Under the pieces are notes generated by a model. It ran no database searches. It was given only the letters and a program-made list of their open reading frames with translations, and had not been told where the DNA came from. A stretch of DNA of 64,000 nucleotides, taken from positions 27,961,501 to 28,025,500 of the forward strand of contig CM045733.1 of the NCBI GenBank assembly GCA_024760905.1, written 5' to 3'. The stretch is from Plotosus lineatus. Taxonomy: Eukaryota > Chordata > Actinopteri > Siluriformes > Plotosidae. Shown one piece after another: positions 49,405-60,984 of the stretch. Each line of letters starts with the position of its first letter. Positions within the stretch are counted from its first letter, which is position 1. Position numbers and translations under genes: made by a program.

Positions 49405-49560
49405 AGACATGGTGCCTCACAGCAAAAAAAAAAAAAAAAAAATCCTGTGTTTCGGTCCAGGGATCTGCAAGGGCGTTTCTGTGTGCATGTTCTGTCTGTG
49501 CTTGCATGGGTTTCTTCCGGGTAAATTCATCCTACATATTCTTCCGATGAAACAAACTGA
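49405..49560 (+). mobile_element. tRNA-SINE/L2-like fragment, plus orientation
   Basis: CATGGTGCCTCACAGCAAAA, GTTTCTGTGTGCATGTTCTG and TTGCATGGGTTTCTTCCGGG match the head-proximal part of the repeat at 50152-50570, interrupted by a poly-A run. Confidence 0.6.
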
Positions 49561-49767
49561 TAAAATGTACAGGAAATCTTAAACATACGAATATATTGAG
49601 TAATTTTAGGGAGGAGCAAGACAAACCTCTTGGAGCTGCACATGAAAATATAAATGTGATTTTTTTTTTTTTTTTAATTATTTTCTTTAGTCAGAAACAG
49701 GTGCAAGGACTTTTACCAGACAATGTAAGATTCATGTGTTTAGGCTGAGGCTGTTATTAATATAATA

Positions 49768-50749
49768 CAGTGATACCTCTGCTCACGAACATAATTGGTT
49801 CCCAGAAAGTGTGTGTAAGGCGAAAAGTTCGTCTTGCGAACATTTATTTCCCATAAGAAACCATTAAAATGAGAATAATCCGTTCCCAGGTCCCCATAAA
49901 ACATAATTTTCTACTAAATAAGCCTTAAAACTACACAAAAATATACCTTATTTTATGTATAATAAATGTGCTATTGTATTGTAATTAAAGAAATAAACTG
50001 TACTGTATAATAAAGTCGTTTTATTTACCTTTGTGATGGTAGTCGATGGCTTGATGGAATGGAGTGGGAGGAGGAGGGAGGGAGGGAGGGACTTACTGTT
50101 TGGAAGGAGAGTTTGGAAACGCCTACTGTTTGGAAACACCCTTAGCCACACGTAGGCCTCCGTCAGTCCCGAAGGACTATGGCTGCGCTCTGGCCAGTAT
50201 CCCGACTGGTGATACTCCCCAGTGCACAGAGCCTGGGTAGGGAGTAATGAGGGACAGGCTGTTACCCAAGCAGCAAGTCCCCCCCCTGTCTCGGCGCCAC
50301 CGGAAGGATCCAATGGAAAGGCAAGTGCCGATACGACTGGGTTCCAGTGCCGCTGCAGGAGAGAAACTACGGTCAATTTAGAACGGCCAATTAACCTACA
50401 GTGCACGTCTTTGGATTGCGAGGGAAACCGGAGCACCCGGAGGAAACCCGCACAAGCACGGGGAAAACATGCAAACTCCACACAGAAACGCCCAGGCCGG
50501 GAATCGAACCCGGGCCTTCTTGCTGTGAGGCGGACGTGCTAACCACTACGCCACCGTGCCGCCTAAACACAGCCACACACGCACCCTTAATAGCTTCCTT
50601 GTTCTTAAGGATGGGAGCAATGGTAGACTTAGCGTACTGGTACTGGGACGCTGAGTCACACAAACGCACACCTCGTTCGTGTTTTTCAATGATCTCCGCC
50701 TGTGGTGGGTCTTTTTCGGTCCCATAATAGCATTGCTCTACCTACACTG
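49768..50749 (-). mobile_element. pogo/Tigger-type transposon, copy 2, split by a SINE
   Basis: TA precedes CAGTGATACCTCTGCTCACG. The sequence then matches the reverse complement of 3164-3947 through the HTH remnant (about 50580-50725). The right terminus is shortened (CCTACACTG, TA). A SINE-type repeat is inserted at 50152-50570. Confidence 0.8.
50152..50570 (-). mobile_element. tRNA-derived SINE inserted in Tigger copy
   Basis: The 8-bp AGCCACAC at 50144-50151 is repeated at 50571-50578. The minus strand starts GGCGGCACGGTGGCGTAGTG, then GGTTAGCACG and a B box GGGTTCGATTCCCGG. It continues with TGGAGTTTGCATGTTTTCCC and an L2-like body. The tRNA-like head is almost intact. This is the cleanest copy of this family in the window. 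50750-51495 beyond the Tigger copy shows no gene. Confidence 0.85.
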
Positions 50750-51499
50750 TATAAACAAACATCTTTCGGCTTGTAATAAGTTTTGGTCTCTGACTGGTGT
50801 TGTCTGTGGTGGGTGAATTTTAAGTAATTGGGACTACTCACCAGAAAAAAATAAAAATGACTAAAAATTGCAGCTTTAATTCAAATTTGCTGACATTTTT
50901 TTTTTTATTTTGGGACATAGATACAAAAGACAAACCTGAGGTAGAATTTTACATCACCCATATCCTAAAGTACCTCTAGACATCAAATTTTCACTCGGCC
51001 TGTCATGTTTTTGCCAATGGAAAAGGAGTGATAAGGGGCTTCATTTTGGAAAAAAATTACTTCCTTGAGAGTGGACATCCATTTATTTTCATGAGCTTTC
51101 TCTGGTAGGAGCGGGAAAGCAGCAACATATACACCAAATAAAATGGGATTGGCAATAAGTGCCTAACGACAGTGCTGTTGGGTGGTCCTGGTCACTGTAA
51201 ATCATACTAACTAACCATTTGCTGAGTGGTGCAGCTGATTTATCTTATTATATCAATATAGAGTAATATTGAACCAAAAATAGTTAATGACTTTCCACCA
51301 ATCACAAATGAGAATACAGTATTTTACATAATCTTGAGAAAACAAACCAAACAGATTGCACTGTTCACATGTAGTATATGCTAATCAGTTATTTCATCAC
51401 CTGTTAGTGGTCATATTGTGTTAATGTATCACTGAATGATGTATGATTAAAATCCCCTATCCAGATGTTTTCAACTCTGCCACTATCCGCTCATTAACA

Positions 51500-51600
51500 A
51501 TGCTATGTCCAGGGTGTCCTCTGCCCTCACCTGGAGTCGACTGGGATGGGCACCTGCCTCCCGACAAACCTAATTAGAATTAAGTGGTTACAGAGAATAA
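51500..51600 (+). mobile_element. L2-type LINE 3' tail
   Basis: GTCCAGGGTGTCCTCTGCCC, TCGACTGGGATGGGCACCTG and AAGTGGTTACAGAGAATAAA are the classic 3' end of fish L2-like elements. 51600-53060 beyond shows no gene. Confidence 0.75.
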
Positions 51601-53063
51601 ATGAAAGAGTTTATTTCTTTTTCCAGGATCTAGGCTCTCCTTATCTATACTTCTGTGTACTTAAATGGTATAAATCACACTATCACGAGCAGGATGACTC
51701 ATCACTGGGAAATTACTATGCACTCGTTAAGCCTTGCACCATCCCACAATTGAGGAGGGGGTTATTCATGGTAATTACAGCCACACAAACTCAGGAAGGA
51801 CAAAATGTCACACACAATACATTTCCGTTAATACAAATACAGCACACCACCACCACATATATTTGTAATGAATATACATCCATATACACCTATTAGAAAT
51901 TAATAATAGGCATGATTGAATACAAACACATCCAAACTGTGTGTGCTGACATTATAACATTCAAGGGCGATGTGTTTGGTGCTGTTTTTGGTTTGTGTCC
52001 TGTGATGCTATTTCTGTTCTACTTCAAAATAGAAAAATCTTTGGTGTGAAGTGTTATCACTAAGAGAGAGAAACAAACTCCAATTACTTTTTATAGGAAT
52101 GTGCAATTCTTGGATAATGCAAATACTCACTACAATATCAAGTAGTTCGAGAATTAGTACTGCATATAACAAGAACAGCAGTACCAGAAACCCCTGTACT
52201 GTGGATTTCTGAAAGCACTGGCTTTCCTCTAAATAACAGTTATTTACCAAAGGCAGGGAACATATCAGTAAATTGTCCCTGAGACGAAAGATAGAGGTTT
52301 GCAAGTACATAAGCTTTTTGTGAGTGTATGTACATTCACACAGTGCATTATGTTGGATGGTGGTTCTATTCAGGGTGTATTCCTATTCATGCCTCTTATG
52401 AGGCCACCCCAACACTAATCCAGATATTTGGCCTGCAGAAATCTGGAATTTAAAAATTTGAAACTTTGCATGGGAAATAATAGGCATAAATTCAATCAAC
52501 AACTCAATCTAGCCTACAACAGGGACTGAAATGGAATTTAGTGGAGCATTCTAACAACTAAGTTAAAACAACCAGATTTAAAACAAAGCCAGGCACAATT
52601 GTCTTTTTTTTGCATGCATGTCTGCTTATGACAAAACAAATTATTTTTGTATGAGTATAAGCTACCCGAAAAACCCCGTTAATTCCTCAGCTAAGCTCTC
52701 ATGAAACGTTTCTAACCATTTAACTACGAGTGGTCTGAAAAGAGGAATGAAGGGAACAACTGTGTACTTCCAAAAAAAAAAAAAAAAAAAAAAAAGGCCA
52801 ATATTCAACTCCATCGTCAATAATCCTGTCCCTTTTCAATTGAACCTTAACATTAAAATGATCAAGGTTTTTACTATATTTACAGCCCAACAAAGATGGA
52901 AGCGGATGCAGCCTATTTAGTTCTTCCAGACCAACAAACACACATACACAAAAAAAACCCATATACAGATGATAGCATTTTCAAAGCTGATAACTTCCAT
53001 TTCTGACACAGGTCCAAACCACCAGAAAACCAAACAGTTGTGTGTGTTTGTACTCACACATAC

Positions 53064-53144
53064 TGCGAGGCTGGTTTGTGGTAGACAGGTGAGCTCCGGG
53101 TGAGGCTGTTCATCCACACATGTTATCCCCACTGTACTCATGAC
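53064..53144 (-). other. Candidate unassigned exon
   Basis: On the minus strand a branch-like TGCTAAATTGAT and pyrimidine tract lead to TTGCATGCAG. An 81-bp segment follows and then a GTATGTGTGAG donor. All 27 codons of one frame are open: VMSTVGITCVDEQPHPELTC and then LPQTSLA. The orientation is that of usp6nl, but the phase does not join to the exon at 5372-5445 in the coding frame. It could be a 5'-UTR or alternative exon, or chance. 53145-53445 next to it shows no gene. Confidence 0.3.
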
Positions 53145-53449
53145 CTGCATGCAAGAGAATAAGAAAGTCTGACAGAAAATCAATTTAGCAGCACAGAATC
53201 ATAAGGGAAATAAAGAAAAAAAATGTCCTGAATATGCACAAAATAAAACTGTGGAGTTTTATGACTCCTGATATGATGCTGATCAATTTCAAATAACACA
53301 TTCTTCATTCAGCATGGTTAAAAAAAATCAATAAACTGTATTCACATGGTTGTCAGATGGAAAAGGAAAAAAAAAAAAAAAAAAAAACAATAAATGAGTG
53401 GCGAAACCAAGCTGTTTATAGACAGGTGTACCGCAGGGATGCAATTATA

Positions 53450-54912
53450 CTGCCCTCCATATTTATTGACACCCCTGGTTAAGATGTGATAGAAGCCTTA
53501 AAATAAATTCAATTTTATTGCAGAAGATACTCTTACAGTGAAAATTGTAGAAAAATGTCACCTTCAACTAAAGTGAATTTTAAGGAGGGGGGAATTCCTG
53601 ACAAAGAAATAATTATGTTTCATAAAATCACTTGTTCCACAATTATAAGCACCTCTAAATATTTCAAGGAAATACATATAATTTAAGTATTTCTGTTATT
53701 TCTAGACGACTTTACAAAGTTAATCAAAGTATCTAGCAACAATTTAATTAGTAATACATCACTTCTTGTTACCCTGGGGTATAAATATGACGCTGAACAG
53801 AGGCCATTTCTCATATCCACTCTTCAATATTGGAAAGACAAAGGAACACACCATTCAGGTAAGGCAGATGCGTGTCAACTTTCACATTTCGCAATGGCTA
53901 CAAGAAAATAGCCGCTCGCCTGCATCTGCCCATATCTACTGTCAGAGAAATCATTAAGATGTTGAAAACAACTTGAACAGTGGTAAACAAGCCTGGACGG
54001 GGAAGTACACTTATTTTGCCACCACACGCAGTGAGATGGATGGCAAGAGAAATAAAAAGTTCTTCAAAGCTCACTATTAAAGTATTGCAACAAATGGGAG
54101 CCTCTTGGGGGTCACAAAGTCTCCAGAACAACCATCAGGCACCATCTACATGCCAATAAGCTGTTTGGGAGGCATGCACAGAAAAAAAAAAAAAACTTTT
54201 CTCACTCACAATCATAAACGCAAATGCCTGGAGTTCACCAAGCGGTACTGGGCATTCAACTGGAACTGTGTGCTTTGATCAGGTAAGACCAAGATAGAGA
54301 TTTTTGGCAACAAACACTGGTTCTGGCAGAACACAAAAGATGAGTATGCAGAAAAGCACCTCATGCCCACTGTAAACTATGGGTAAGGATCGGTGATGCT
54401 GTAGGCCTGTTTCTTTTCCAGAGGCCTTGGGAACCTTAGTTTGCATGGCATCGTGAACGCTTTGCAATACCAAACATTTTAAATCAAAATCTGGTTGCCT
54501 TTGCCCGAAAGATTAAGATGGGTCATCACTGGGTCTTTCAGCAAGATAATGACCCTTAAAATAAGCCAAATCTACACAAAAATGGTTCATCAGACACAGA
54601 CTCAAGCTCCTCCCATGAACATCTCACTCCCCAGACCCCAACCTCATTGAAAACCTGACAAATGAGCTGATGATTTAGACAGATTGTGCAAAGAATGCTC
54701 AAAGATCCCTCTTTCTGTATCCTCCTATCTTATAGGGCATGATATAGGAAGTTTAGGTCCTGTTCTATTGGCAAAAGGGGGTTGTGCAAAGTATTAACAT
54801 CAAGGGTGCGAATAATTGTGGTACACATGATTTGAGGTAAAATAATTATTTTTTAATGTGGGATTTTTTCCCCCCACTTAATAAATGGACTTGAAATAAA
54901 TGCCCCCCCCCC

Positions 54913-54949
<37 letters not shown>

Positions 54950-55020
54950 GGTGCACTGAATTTATTAGAAGCTAAAGAGCACATCTGAACCAGGGATGTC
55001 GATAATTACGGAGGGTCGTG
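53450..55020 (+). mobile_element. Tc1-like transposon with both ends, transposase decayed
   Basis: It is flanked by TA (53448-53449, 55021-55022). The inverted ends include CTCCATATTTATTGACACCC with CCAGGGATGTCGATAATTAC. Plus-strand remnants: VSRTTIRHHLHANKLFG, KRKCLEFTKRYWAFNWN, KIEIFGNKHWFWQNTKDEYA, HLMPTVNYG and PDPNLIEN. There are many stops and frameshifts. A poly-C/(AC)n tract (54903-54949) has expanded near the right end. Confidence 0.88.
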
Positions 55021-55768
55021 TAAGTGAAAACACCATACATGTTGCTGCCCTGCAAATATAAATAAATAAAGGCCACATATTCCCAACTGACTACCAGCAT
55101 TTCTTTAACAAGCTAAATGCCTTTAAAAGAGGATCGAGGGCAGTCAGTATATGGACAAGAACAGTGTGTTTCAATCTATGAAAAAGATATCAGTATTAAG
55201 AAAAGGAAGCTTGAACATGCAGCTTTAAAATGCGAGATGCTCGTTTATGTACTTTAATAGCTGTTTCTATTGCAGAAAACCAAGAATGCCAATGCAGTAC
55301 ATGAGAAACTGTGTTGCATGTGTATTTTTCTTTAGCCACAGTCTGACTATAATACCTATCCACTGCAAACACGTGAAAACACAGAATTTCTTTCCTAGAA
55401 TGATCATTTTTATCAAAATCAGCAACCTACCATCAATACTTGATGATTTACCTGAAGAAGAGAACAACATGAAGCCTCTTCCCGTAGAGACGGATTAAAG
55501 GTTGAAATCACTTATAGAGGGACCACGTTTGGTTTCTCTCAGCAAAACATTTGAAACACCCTCCAATTTTTACCCAAATTTAGTTGATATAAATCATATA
55601 AAAATGCCATATACGTCCAAAATTTTTCGATACTGCTTAAATAGCCTTTAAGCTTCAAATGGCTAAGCAAATATAGATTGAGATATCACTGCAAACCAAA
55701 AACAAACTGTGAAGAAAATAAAGAAATGATTAGTTTTTCCAAATAAGACAGTCATTCATATAGATGGA

Positions 55769-55770
<2 letters not shown>

Positions 55771-55821
<51 letters not shown>
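55771..55821. repeat. (AC)n microsatellite
   Basis: About 25 AC units. 55025-55770 before it shows no gene. Confidence 0.95.
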
Positions 55822-55823
<2 letters not shown>

Positions 55824-56099
55824 TGTCTCTATACAGATTTAAAACAGCAGTTAAAGTCAATCCACATTAAGTAGTCCCCGCAACAAACGGGAAGAGCTAC
55901 AGATATGAAACTCTACTCAACTCAATGCATGAGGCACAGTGACCAAAAAAAAAGTAAAATGCTTCTTATTTTTTCTACTTCCTTTGGGCTTTTGAGCGAG
56001 CACTTCATCTATCCTCCTCATATCTGCTCCTTTGTCTGTATCACTCATGTCTACAACAGCCCCTCAACTCAAAGTTACAATAACTGTAGTGTAATGACC

Positions 56100-56101
<2 letters not shown>

Positions 56102-56157
<56 letters not shown>

Positions 56158-56161
56158 TGTG
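56102..56161. repeat. (GT)n microsatellite
   Basis: About 27 GT units, ending GCGCGTGTG. 56165-56605 following shows no gene. Confidence 0.95.
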
Positions 56162-56608
56162 TAATTAGGTAATCTGTGCAGGACGGAACGAGACAAACAA
56201 GGGGAGTGGAGGGTAATAACAATAATAGCAGTAACGGTCAATCTGCTGAACCTCATGAGAATTAAACAGAGAAGAAAAAGAAAGGGAAAGTGTGCAGAAA
56301 GTTGAATAGACAAAAGGGATAGGAGGACAGAATACAAAGAATGATATGCACAAATGCAGATGGAACAAACAAGAGACAGGAGATATATATAGAAAAAAGC
56401 CACAATGGTTAAAAAGGAGAAAATGGTGGGGATAAAATAAGAGAGTTTCAAAGAGCAAGAGACTTACACTCGGGATTATCAACGCCATATGTTCACCTGT
56501 GAGTTGACTAGGGCATCTCTGAGTCTCTGACCTATGTGTGTACACATGTGTGTGCACATGTGTGTACATGCTCTCCAGCCAGTAATAATAACATGGCTGA
56601 GAGATGTA

Positions 56609-57055
56609 CAAGGATCCCTCACTTTCCACGGTTAATGGGGACCCCCCCACACACACACACCGCTTTCCGCGAAGTAGGATCGACCCTCCCCCCTGACTGA
56701 CGTATAAGTACATGTATCTTCTTCTTTTCCATCAGCTTCCCCCCCCCCCCCCTTTTTCAGGGGCTGCCGAATCAGCTGATTAGCATGTTTGATTGCATAG
56801 GTTTTTACATCGGATGCCCTTCCTGGCACAACCCAAGGGACAGACGGGACAGAAACACGCTGACGGCTATGCAGTCCACTGACGTACATGTATATGTGTA
56901 TATAATATCAATAATTACATATTCAACATTATAAATGCTTGTAATAACAATTAAATATAACTATTAATAATGCAGAAGATGTAAATAAAATATAAATACA
57001 CACACACACACACACACACACACAAAGGCGCACACACACACACACAGATGCGCAC

Positions 57056-57114
<59 letters not shown>

Positions 57115-57140
57115 TACACACAGATGTGCACCTCTATTAT
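56609..57140. mobile_element. pogo-type MITE, CAGGGATC family, with SINE and CA repeats
   Basis: TA precedes CAAGGATCCCTCACTTTCCA. The body TGTATATGTGTATATAATAT is shared with 18951-19419 and 30056-30340. It contains a truncated SINE (56718-56883) and (CA)n runs (57000-57115). The right end was not found. Confidence 0.65.
56718..56883 (-). mobile_element. 5'-truncated SINE with RTE-type tail and target duplication
   Basis: GTACATGTAT at 56708-56717 is repeated at 56884-56893. The minus strand carries CAGCGTGTTTCTGTCCCGTC, GAAGGGCATCCGATGTAAAA and a CAGCCCCTGAAAAAGG-type tail ending in (GAA)n. The tRNA head is missing. Confidence 0.85.
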
Positions 57141-57186
57141 TTTTTTATTATTATTAATACATTATATTATAATATTTTGCTATCTA

Positions 57187-57625
57187 TTATTCCCTCGCAT
57201 GCAGAGATTAGAAGTCTTCCTCGCTCGTGGTGTACACTTCTCTGAGCCACATCGCCTTAAAGAGACGTCATCACAATAAGAAACATAGCAGAGATTAGGT
57301 AAAAAAAAAAACAAGTACTCAGCGTTACCTGACTACGATAACAGCAATGCTGGTATTTCGACATAAAGCCCGGATCCCTATAACTTACAACCTGTTGACG
57401 CCAATATCTAGGTTGGAGTTCATTGGTTAATCCATCGGAATGATGGTCAGCTCTGAATTAGTTTGATTCACTTCGGTTTTGACGGTATCAGTGAGCTGGA
57501 GTCTCGTGGCTTCATCCGTACATAATGCGCACTGGATTATAAAGCGCACCGTCATTTTTTTTTTATTATTTATTTAGTTTTTTGAAGACTGAAGACTTTT
57601 AAGTGTGCCTTATGGTCCGAAAAAT

Positions 57626-57628
<3 letters not shown>
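57187..57628 (-). mobile_element. pogo-type transposon, ATAAGGCGCA family, copy 3, one end
   Basis: It shares GCAGAGATTAGAAGTCTTCC, ACGCCAATATCTAGGTTGGA and GGATTATAAAGCGCACCGTC with 43663-45969 and ends TGGTCCGAAAAATATTG. The other half is absent. Confidence 0.7.

Positions 57629-57669
<41 letters not shown>
57629..57669. repeat. (GT)n microsatellite
   Basis: About 20 GT units lie exactly at the end of a pogo-type copy. Confidence 0.95.
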
Positions 57670-57670
<1 letters not shown>

Positions 57671-57676
57671 TATATA

Positions 57677-57905
57677 CAGTGGTACCTCACTTTACGAAAT
57701 TAGTCCGTTCAAGAGCCTTTTTCGAAACCTGCATTGTTCGTAAATCAAACAGCATTTTACATGTAAAACGCGTGATTTGTTCCAAGGCTCCCAAGTACTA
57801 CCCCATAAACCCTTTAAAAATTATAAAAGCATACCTTTTAAGACCTCCTTCTGCTTCAATATCGTACCGATGGTAGACGGGTTTGGCCATATTCCTTTGC
57901 GATAT
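57677..57905 (-). mobile_element. pogo-type fragment, CAGTGGTACCTCAC end
   Basis: TA precedes CAGTGGTACCTCACTTTACG; then TTTTACATGTAAAACGCG and CCATAAACCCTTTAAAAATT, related to the copy at 59777-60235. The far end was replaced by an RTE fragment. Confidence 0.6.
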
Positions 57906-58426
57906 CACTTCTTCTTCACAATATCACAATGCAGCTCCGTCTGACCTTCTCTGTACTTCTGTATTAACATCCTCAAGGCAAACACTACATCTGTGGTGCT
58001 CTTTCTTGGCATGAAACCAAACTGTTGTTCACAAATGCTGACCTCTGCCCGTAGTCTAGCTTCCACTGTTCTTGCCCATAACTTCATCATATGGCTCATC
58101 AATTTTATTCCTCTGTAGTTGCCACAACTCTGCACGTCTCCTTTGTTCTTAAAAATGAGCACCATCACACTTCTCCTCAATTCCTCTGGCATCCTCTCAC
58201 TCTCTAAGACCTTGTTGAATGTTCTTGTCAGAAAATCTACTGCTATCTCTCCTAGACACTTCCATACCTCAACCGGTATGTCATCAGGACCAACTGCCTT
58301 TCCATTCTTCATCCTCTGCAATGCCCTCCTCACTTCACCCTTACTAATCTTTGCTACTTCCTGGTCCTCAACAGTCACCACTTCTACTCTTTTTTTTCTC
58401 TCATTTTCCTCATTCATCAGCTACAT
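57906..58426 (-). mobile_element. Internal RTE LINE fragment (reverse-transcriptase N-terminal half)
   Basis: It is a second copy of the RTE family at 39881-42620. The minus strand reads VGPDDIPVEVWKCLGEIAVD, KNKGDVQSCGNYRGIKLMSH and EQQFGFMPRKSTTDVVFALR, stopping at ELHC just before motif A. This 170-codon stretch is open except at its fused end. Both element ends are missing, so it was carried or cut by rearrangement. Confidence 0.85.
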
Positions 58427-58427
58427 A

Positions 58428-58545
58428 TATACACTCATGCCTCAGTTTTATGGACTTCGCTTTAACGGATTTCGGATGCAACGGACAAAATATGTAGCTT
58501 CTGACTAGCCCGGATCGTCCGGATGCAGGCCGTTGTTTCCGAAAG
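58428..58545 (+). mobile_element. pogo/Tigger end fragment
   Basis: ACACTCATGCCTCAGTTTTA and ACTTCGCTTTAACGGATTTC match the terminal region of a Tigger-like family. No second end was seen. Confidence 0.4.
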
Positions 58546-58579
58546 TGACCGCCAGATGACCAGACTGGCTTGAAGAAAT

Positions 58580-59214
58580 CTCACGCGTTTAAATCTATTC
58601 ATCTATTTTCAATGCCACGTCACTGTGGCACGAAGTGGAGAGCCAATCCTTTCTGTATGCGGGGGGTTGGGGGTTCCTGGTACCTTGAAACTCTAATTTT
58701 ATTGGACTCATACGCTGCAGTGTTTATGTGACAGAAAGCGTGTCCCAAGTTTTGGCAATCAGCTGGTCTGCAGGTTGAAGTTTTTCCATGTCTGTCCATT
58801 TGTGTTTGCTTGCTAGCTGTGCTTAGCTTCGTGGAAATGAGCTGATCAAAACGAGGGAAATTTATCTCTTTACAGTGCTCAAAAACAACACCCGCAGTCT
58901 GTGGCTGTTGTTATAATCCTATAAAATTAGAGTTTGAAGGTATTGGACCCGCCCACATACTGACGTACAGAAAGGATTGGCTCTCCACTGCACGCTATAG
59001 TGATGTGGCATTGAAAATAGATTTATAGATTTAAATGTGCGAGATTTATTCATCTGTTTTTGTTTTATTTGATGGCTTTTTTGTATTTTTATTTAAATGA
59101 CAGTGAAATTATGTATTCGTTATTCTGTTAAGAAAGGCCACCTGATTTATCTGAGAGCCAGATACAGTCATCAAAACAGCCACATCTGGCTCACGCACCA
59201 TCAGTTCCCGACCC

Positions 59215-59256
<42 letters not shown>

Positions 59257-59333
59257 CTAAGAACATGCACATTAGGCTAATATTTTAAAATATGTCTTTT
59301 TTTGGCTCTCTTAGTCAAAAAGGTTCCCGACCG
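58580..59333 (-). mobile_element. hAT family member C, fold-back rearranged
   Basis: 58580-58708 is in member B's orientation and 58709-59217 is inverted, so 58590-58708 pairs with about 58920-59045 (AGCCAATCCTTTCTGTA / TACAGAAAGGATTGGCT). The minus part ends GTTCCCGACCCCTG at 59217. After (TA)n, a second hAT end (59275-59333, AAAAAGGTTCCCGACC) follows in the same direction. No target duplication is seen. Confidence 0.75.
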
Positions 59334-59354
59334 CTACCATATGTGCTTGCGTGC

Positions 59355-59389
<35 letters not shown>

Positions 59390-59394
59390 TGGTC

Positions 59395-59776
59395 CTTATG
59401 AAAAAATTAGCATAGTGTGATAAAGTTCATTATTTTCTGTAATGTACTGATAAAAATTAATCTTTCATATATTTTAGATTCATTGCACACCAACCGAAAT
59501 ATTTCAGGTCTTCTATAGTTTTAATCCTGATGATTTTGGCATACAGCTCATGAAAACCCAAAATTCCTATCTCAAAAAATTTGCATATTTCATTCGACGA
59601 ATAAAAAAAGTGTCTTTAATACAAGAAAAGTCAACCTTCAAATAATTATGTTCAGTTATGCACTCAGTACTTGGTCAGGAATCCTTCTGCAGAAATGACT
59701 GCTTCAATGCGGCGTGGCATGGAGGCAATCAGCCTGTGGGACTGCTGAGGCGTTATGGAGGCCCAGGATTCATATA
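59395..59776 (+). mobile_element. Tc1-like transposon end fragment
   Basis: AAATTTGCATATTTCATTCG, TTATGCACTCAGTACTTGGT, AATGCGGCGTGGCATGGAGG and CTGAGGCGTTATGGAGGCCC match the reverse-strand C-terminal end of a fish Tc1-like transposase family. It is cut by the pogo-type insertion at 59777. Confidence 0.65.
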
Positions 59777-60071
59777 CAGTCAGCCCCCAATTTATGAAAT
59801 TAATCCGTTCCAGAGCCCTTTTCGTATTGTGGGGATTCCATAAGCAGGGGTCGCATTTTACATGTTAAACGCCTAATTCGTTCCAAGGCTCCAGTCTTTG
59901 GACTGGATAAACCCCCATAAACCCTTTAAAAATGATAAAAGTACACCAATTTGGTATGAAATAGGTGTTAAAAGTAAAAGAAAATTATTTATTAAACCAT
60001 TTAAACATTTTATTAACATATTAAACCATTTTATTAACATATTTATTAATTAAACCATTATTAAACATTTT

Positions 60072-60106
<35 letters not shown>

Positions 60107-60135
60107 AACCCCTGTCTCTCTTTCTCTCTCTCTGT

Positions 60136-60209
<74 letters not shown>

Positions 60210-60235
60210 TTACAATGCTCACGTTTATTCTAGCA
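59777..60235 (-). mobile_element. pogo-type MITE, CAGTCGGCCCC family, inverted copy
   Basis: TA precedes CAGTCAGCCCCCAATTTATG. The sequence then mirrors 11004-11827: CGCATTTTACATGTTAAACG, CCAATTTGGTATGAAATA, repeated TTAAACCATTT units, and CT/CA microsatellites (60076-60206). The far end is lost. Confidence 0.7.
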
Positions 60236-60255
60236 TTGCGGGCCACACCCACAAG

Positions 60256-60880
60256 ATGCACAAGATGCCCACAGTCCCCCTACACAACATCAACTTTGAG
60301 TTGGATTTTGTATCAGGCTCCATGGTGGTTGCCGTTGCGCCACTTCCAAGAGTAGGGGGCATCTCACTTCTCTTGGAAAATGATTTGGTGGGTGTCAAAT
60401 GTTGCCAGAGGGACAATGCTAGGCCAAAGACTGATAAACAAATGTTATCATCAAAGCACGACAGTGTCAGAGAAAGTAAGCAGGAAGTGCTTCCTCCTCA
60501 CCCAATGACATGAGCCCTGGCCAAGAAATTGTCCAAATCACAGAGAGCCAATTCTGAAGATGACATTATGGAGTTATTGCAGATATTTCCAATAAATACC
60601 AGGATAAGGCCGACAAGGTGTCACCCATGTCTGAACCAGATATGTCTTTGTCAAGTGAGAGACTAATACAGGAATAGAAAGATGATCCTGATTTATAGCC
60701 TCTCTTTGACGATGCCCTCCAGGAAGAGAAGTTGGCTAAAACCCCAGTTGGCTATTTTTTAAAGCACAGAGTCATAGTGGAAAGTAGAGACCTTCAGATG
60801 TCCCAAAAAATGTCCCTCACAAATCTTGAAAACTATGGAAGCCAACATGACCAAAGTGTTACAGATTATTTAAATATACA
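60256..60880 (+). mobile_element. Gypsy-type LTR retrotransposon pol fragment
   Basis: Plus-strand frames include NFELDFVSGSMVVAVAPLPR and GGISLLLENDLVGVKC, then EPDMSLSSERLIQE and FDDALQEEKLAKTPVGYFLK. LPV.GISLLLGNDLAG..V is the conserved end of the retropepsin region in fish Gypsy elements. The later strings match the linker before reverse transcriptase. Stops and frame changes abound; no LTR, reverse transcriptase or integrase is visible. Confidence 0.65.
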
Positions 60881-60984
60881 TTGTTTTATATAAAAAAACA
60901 AATTTGGTTGTTGAAAAAAAATTCGAGTTTTTTTCTGTTGTGCCAATTGGTGTACTCCAGTACCTAACACCATAGCTTACTGAC

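Noticed and set aside
52008..52310. 100-codon minus-strand frame
   Set aside because: Hydrophobic, low complexity, AT-rich; no start context or known motif.
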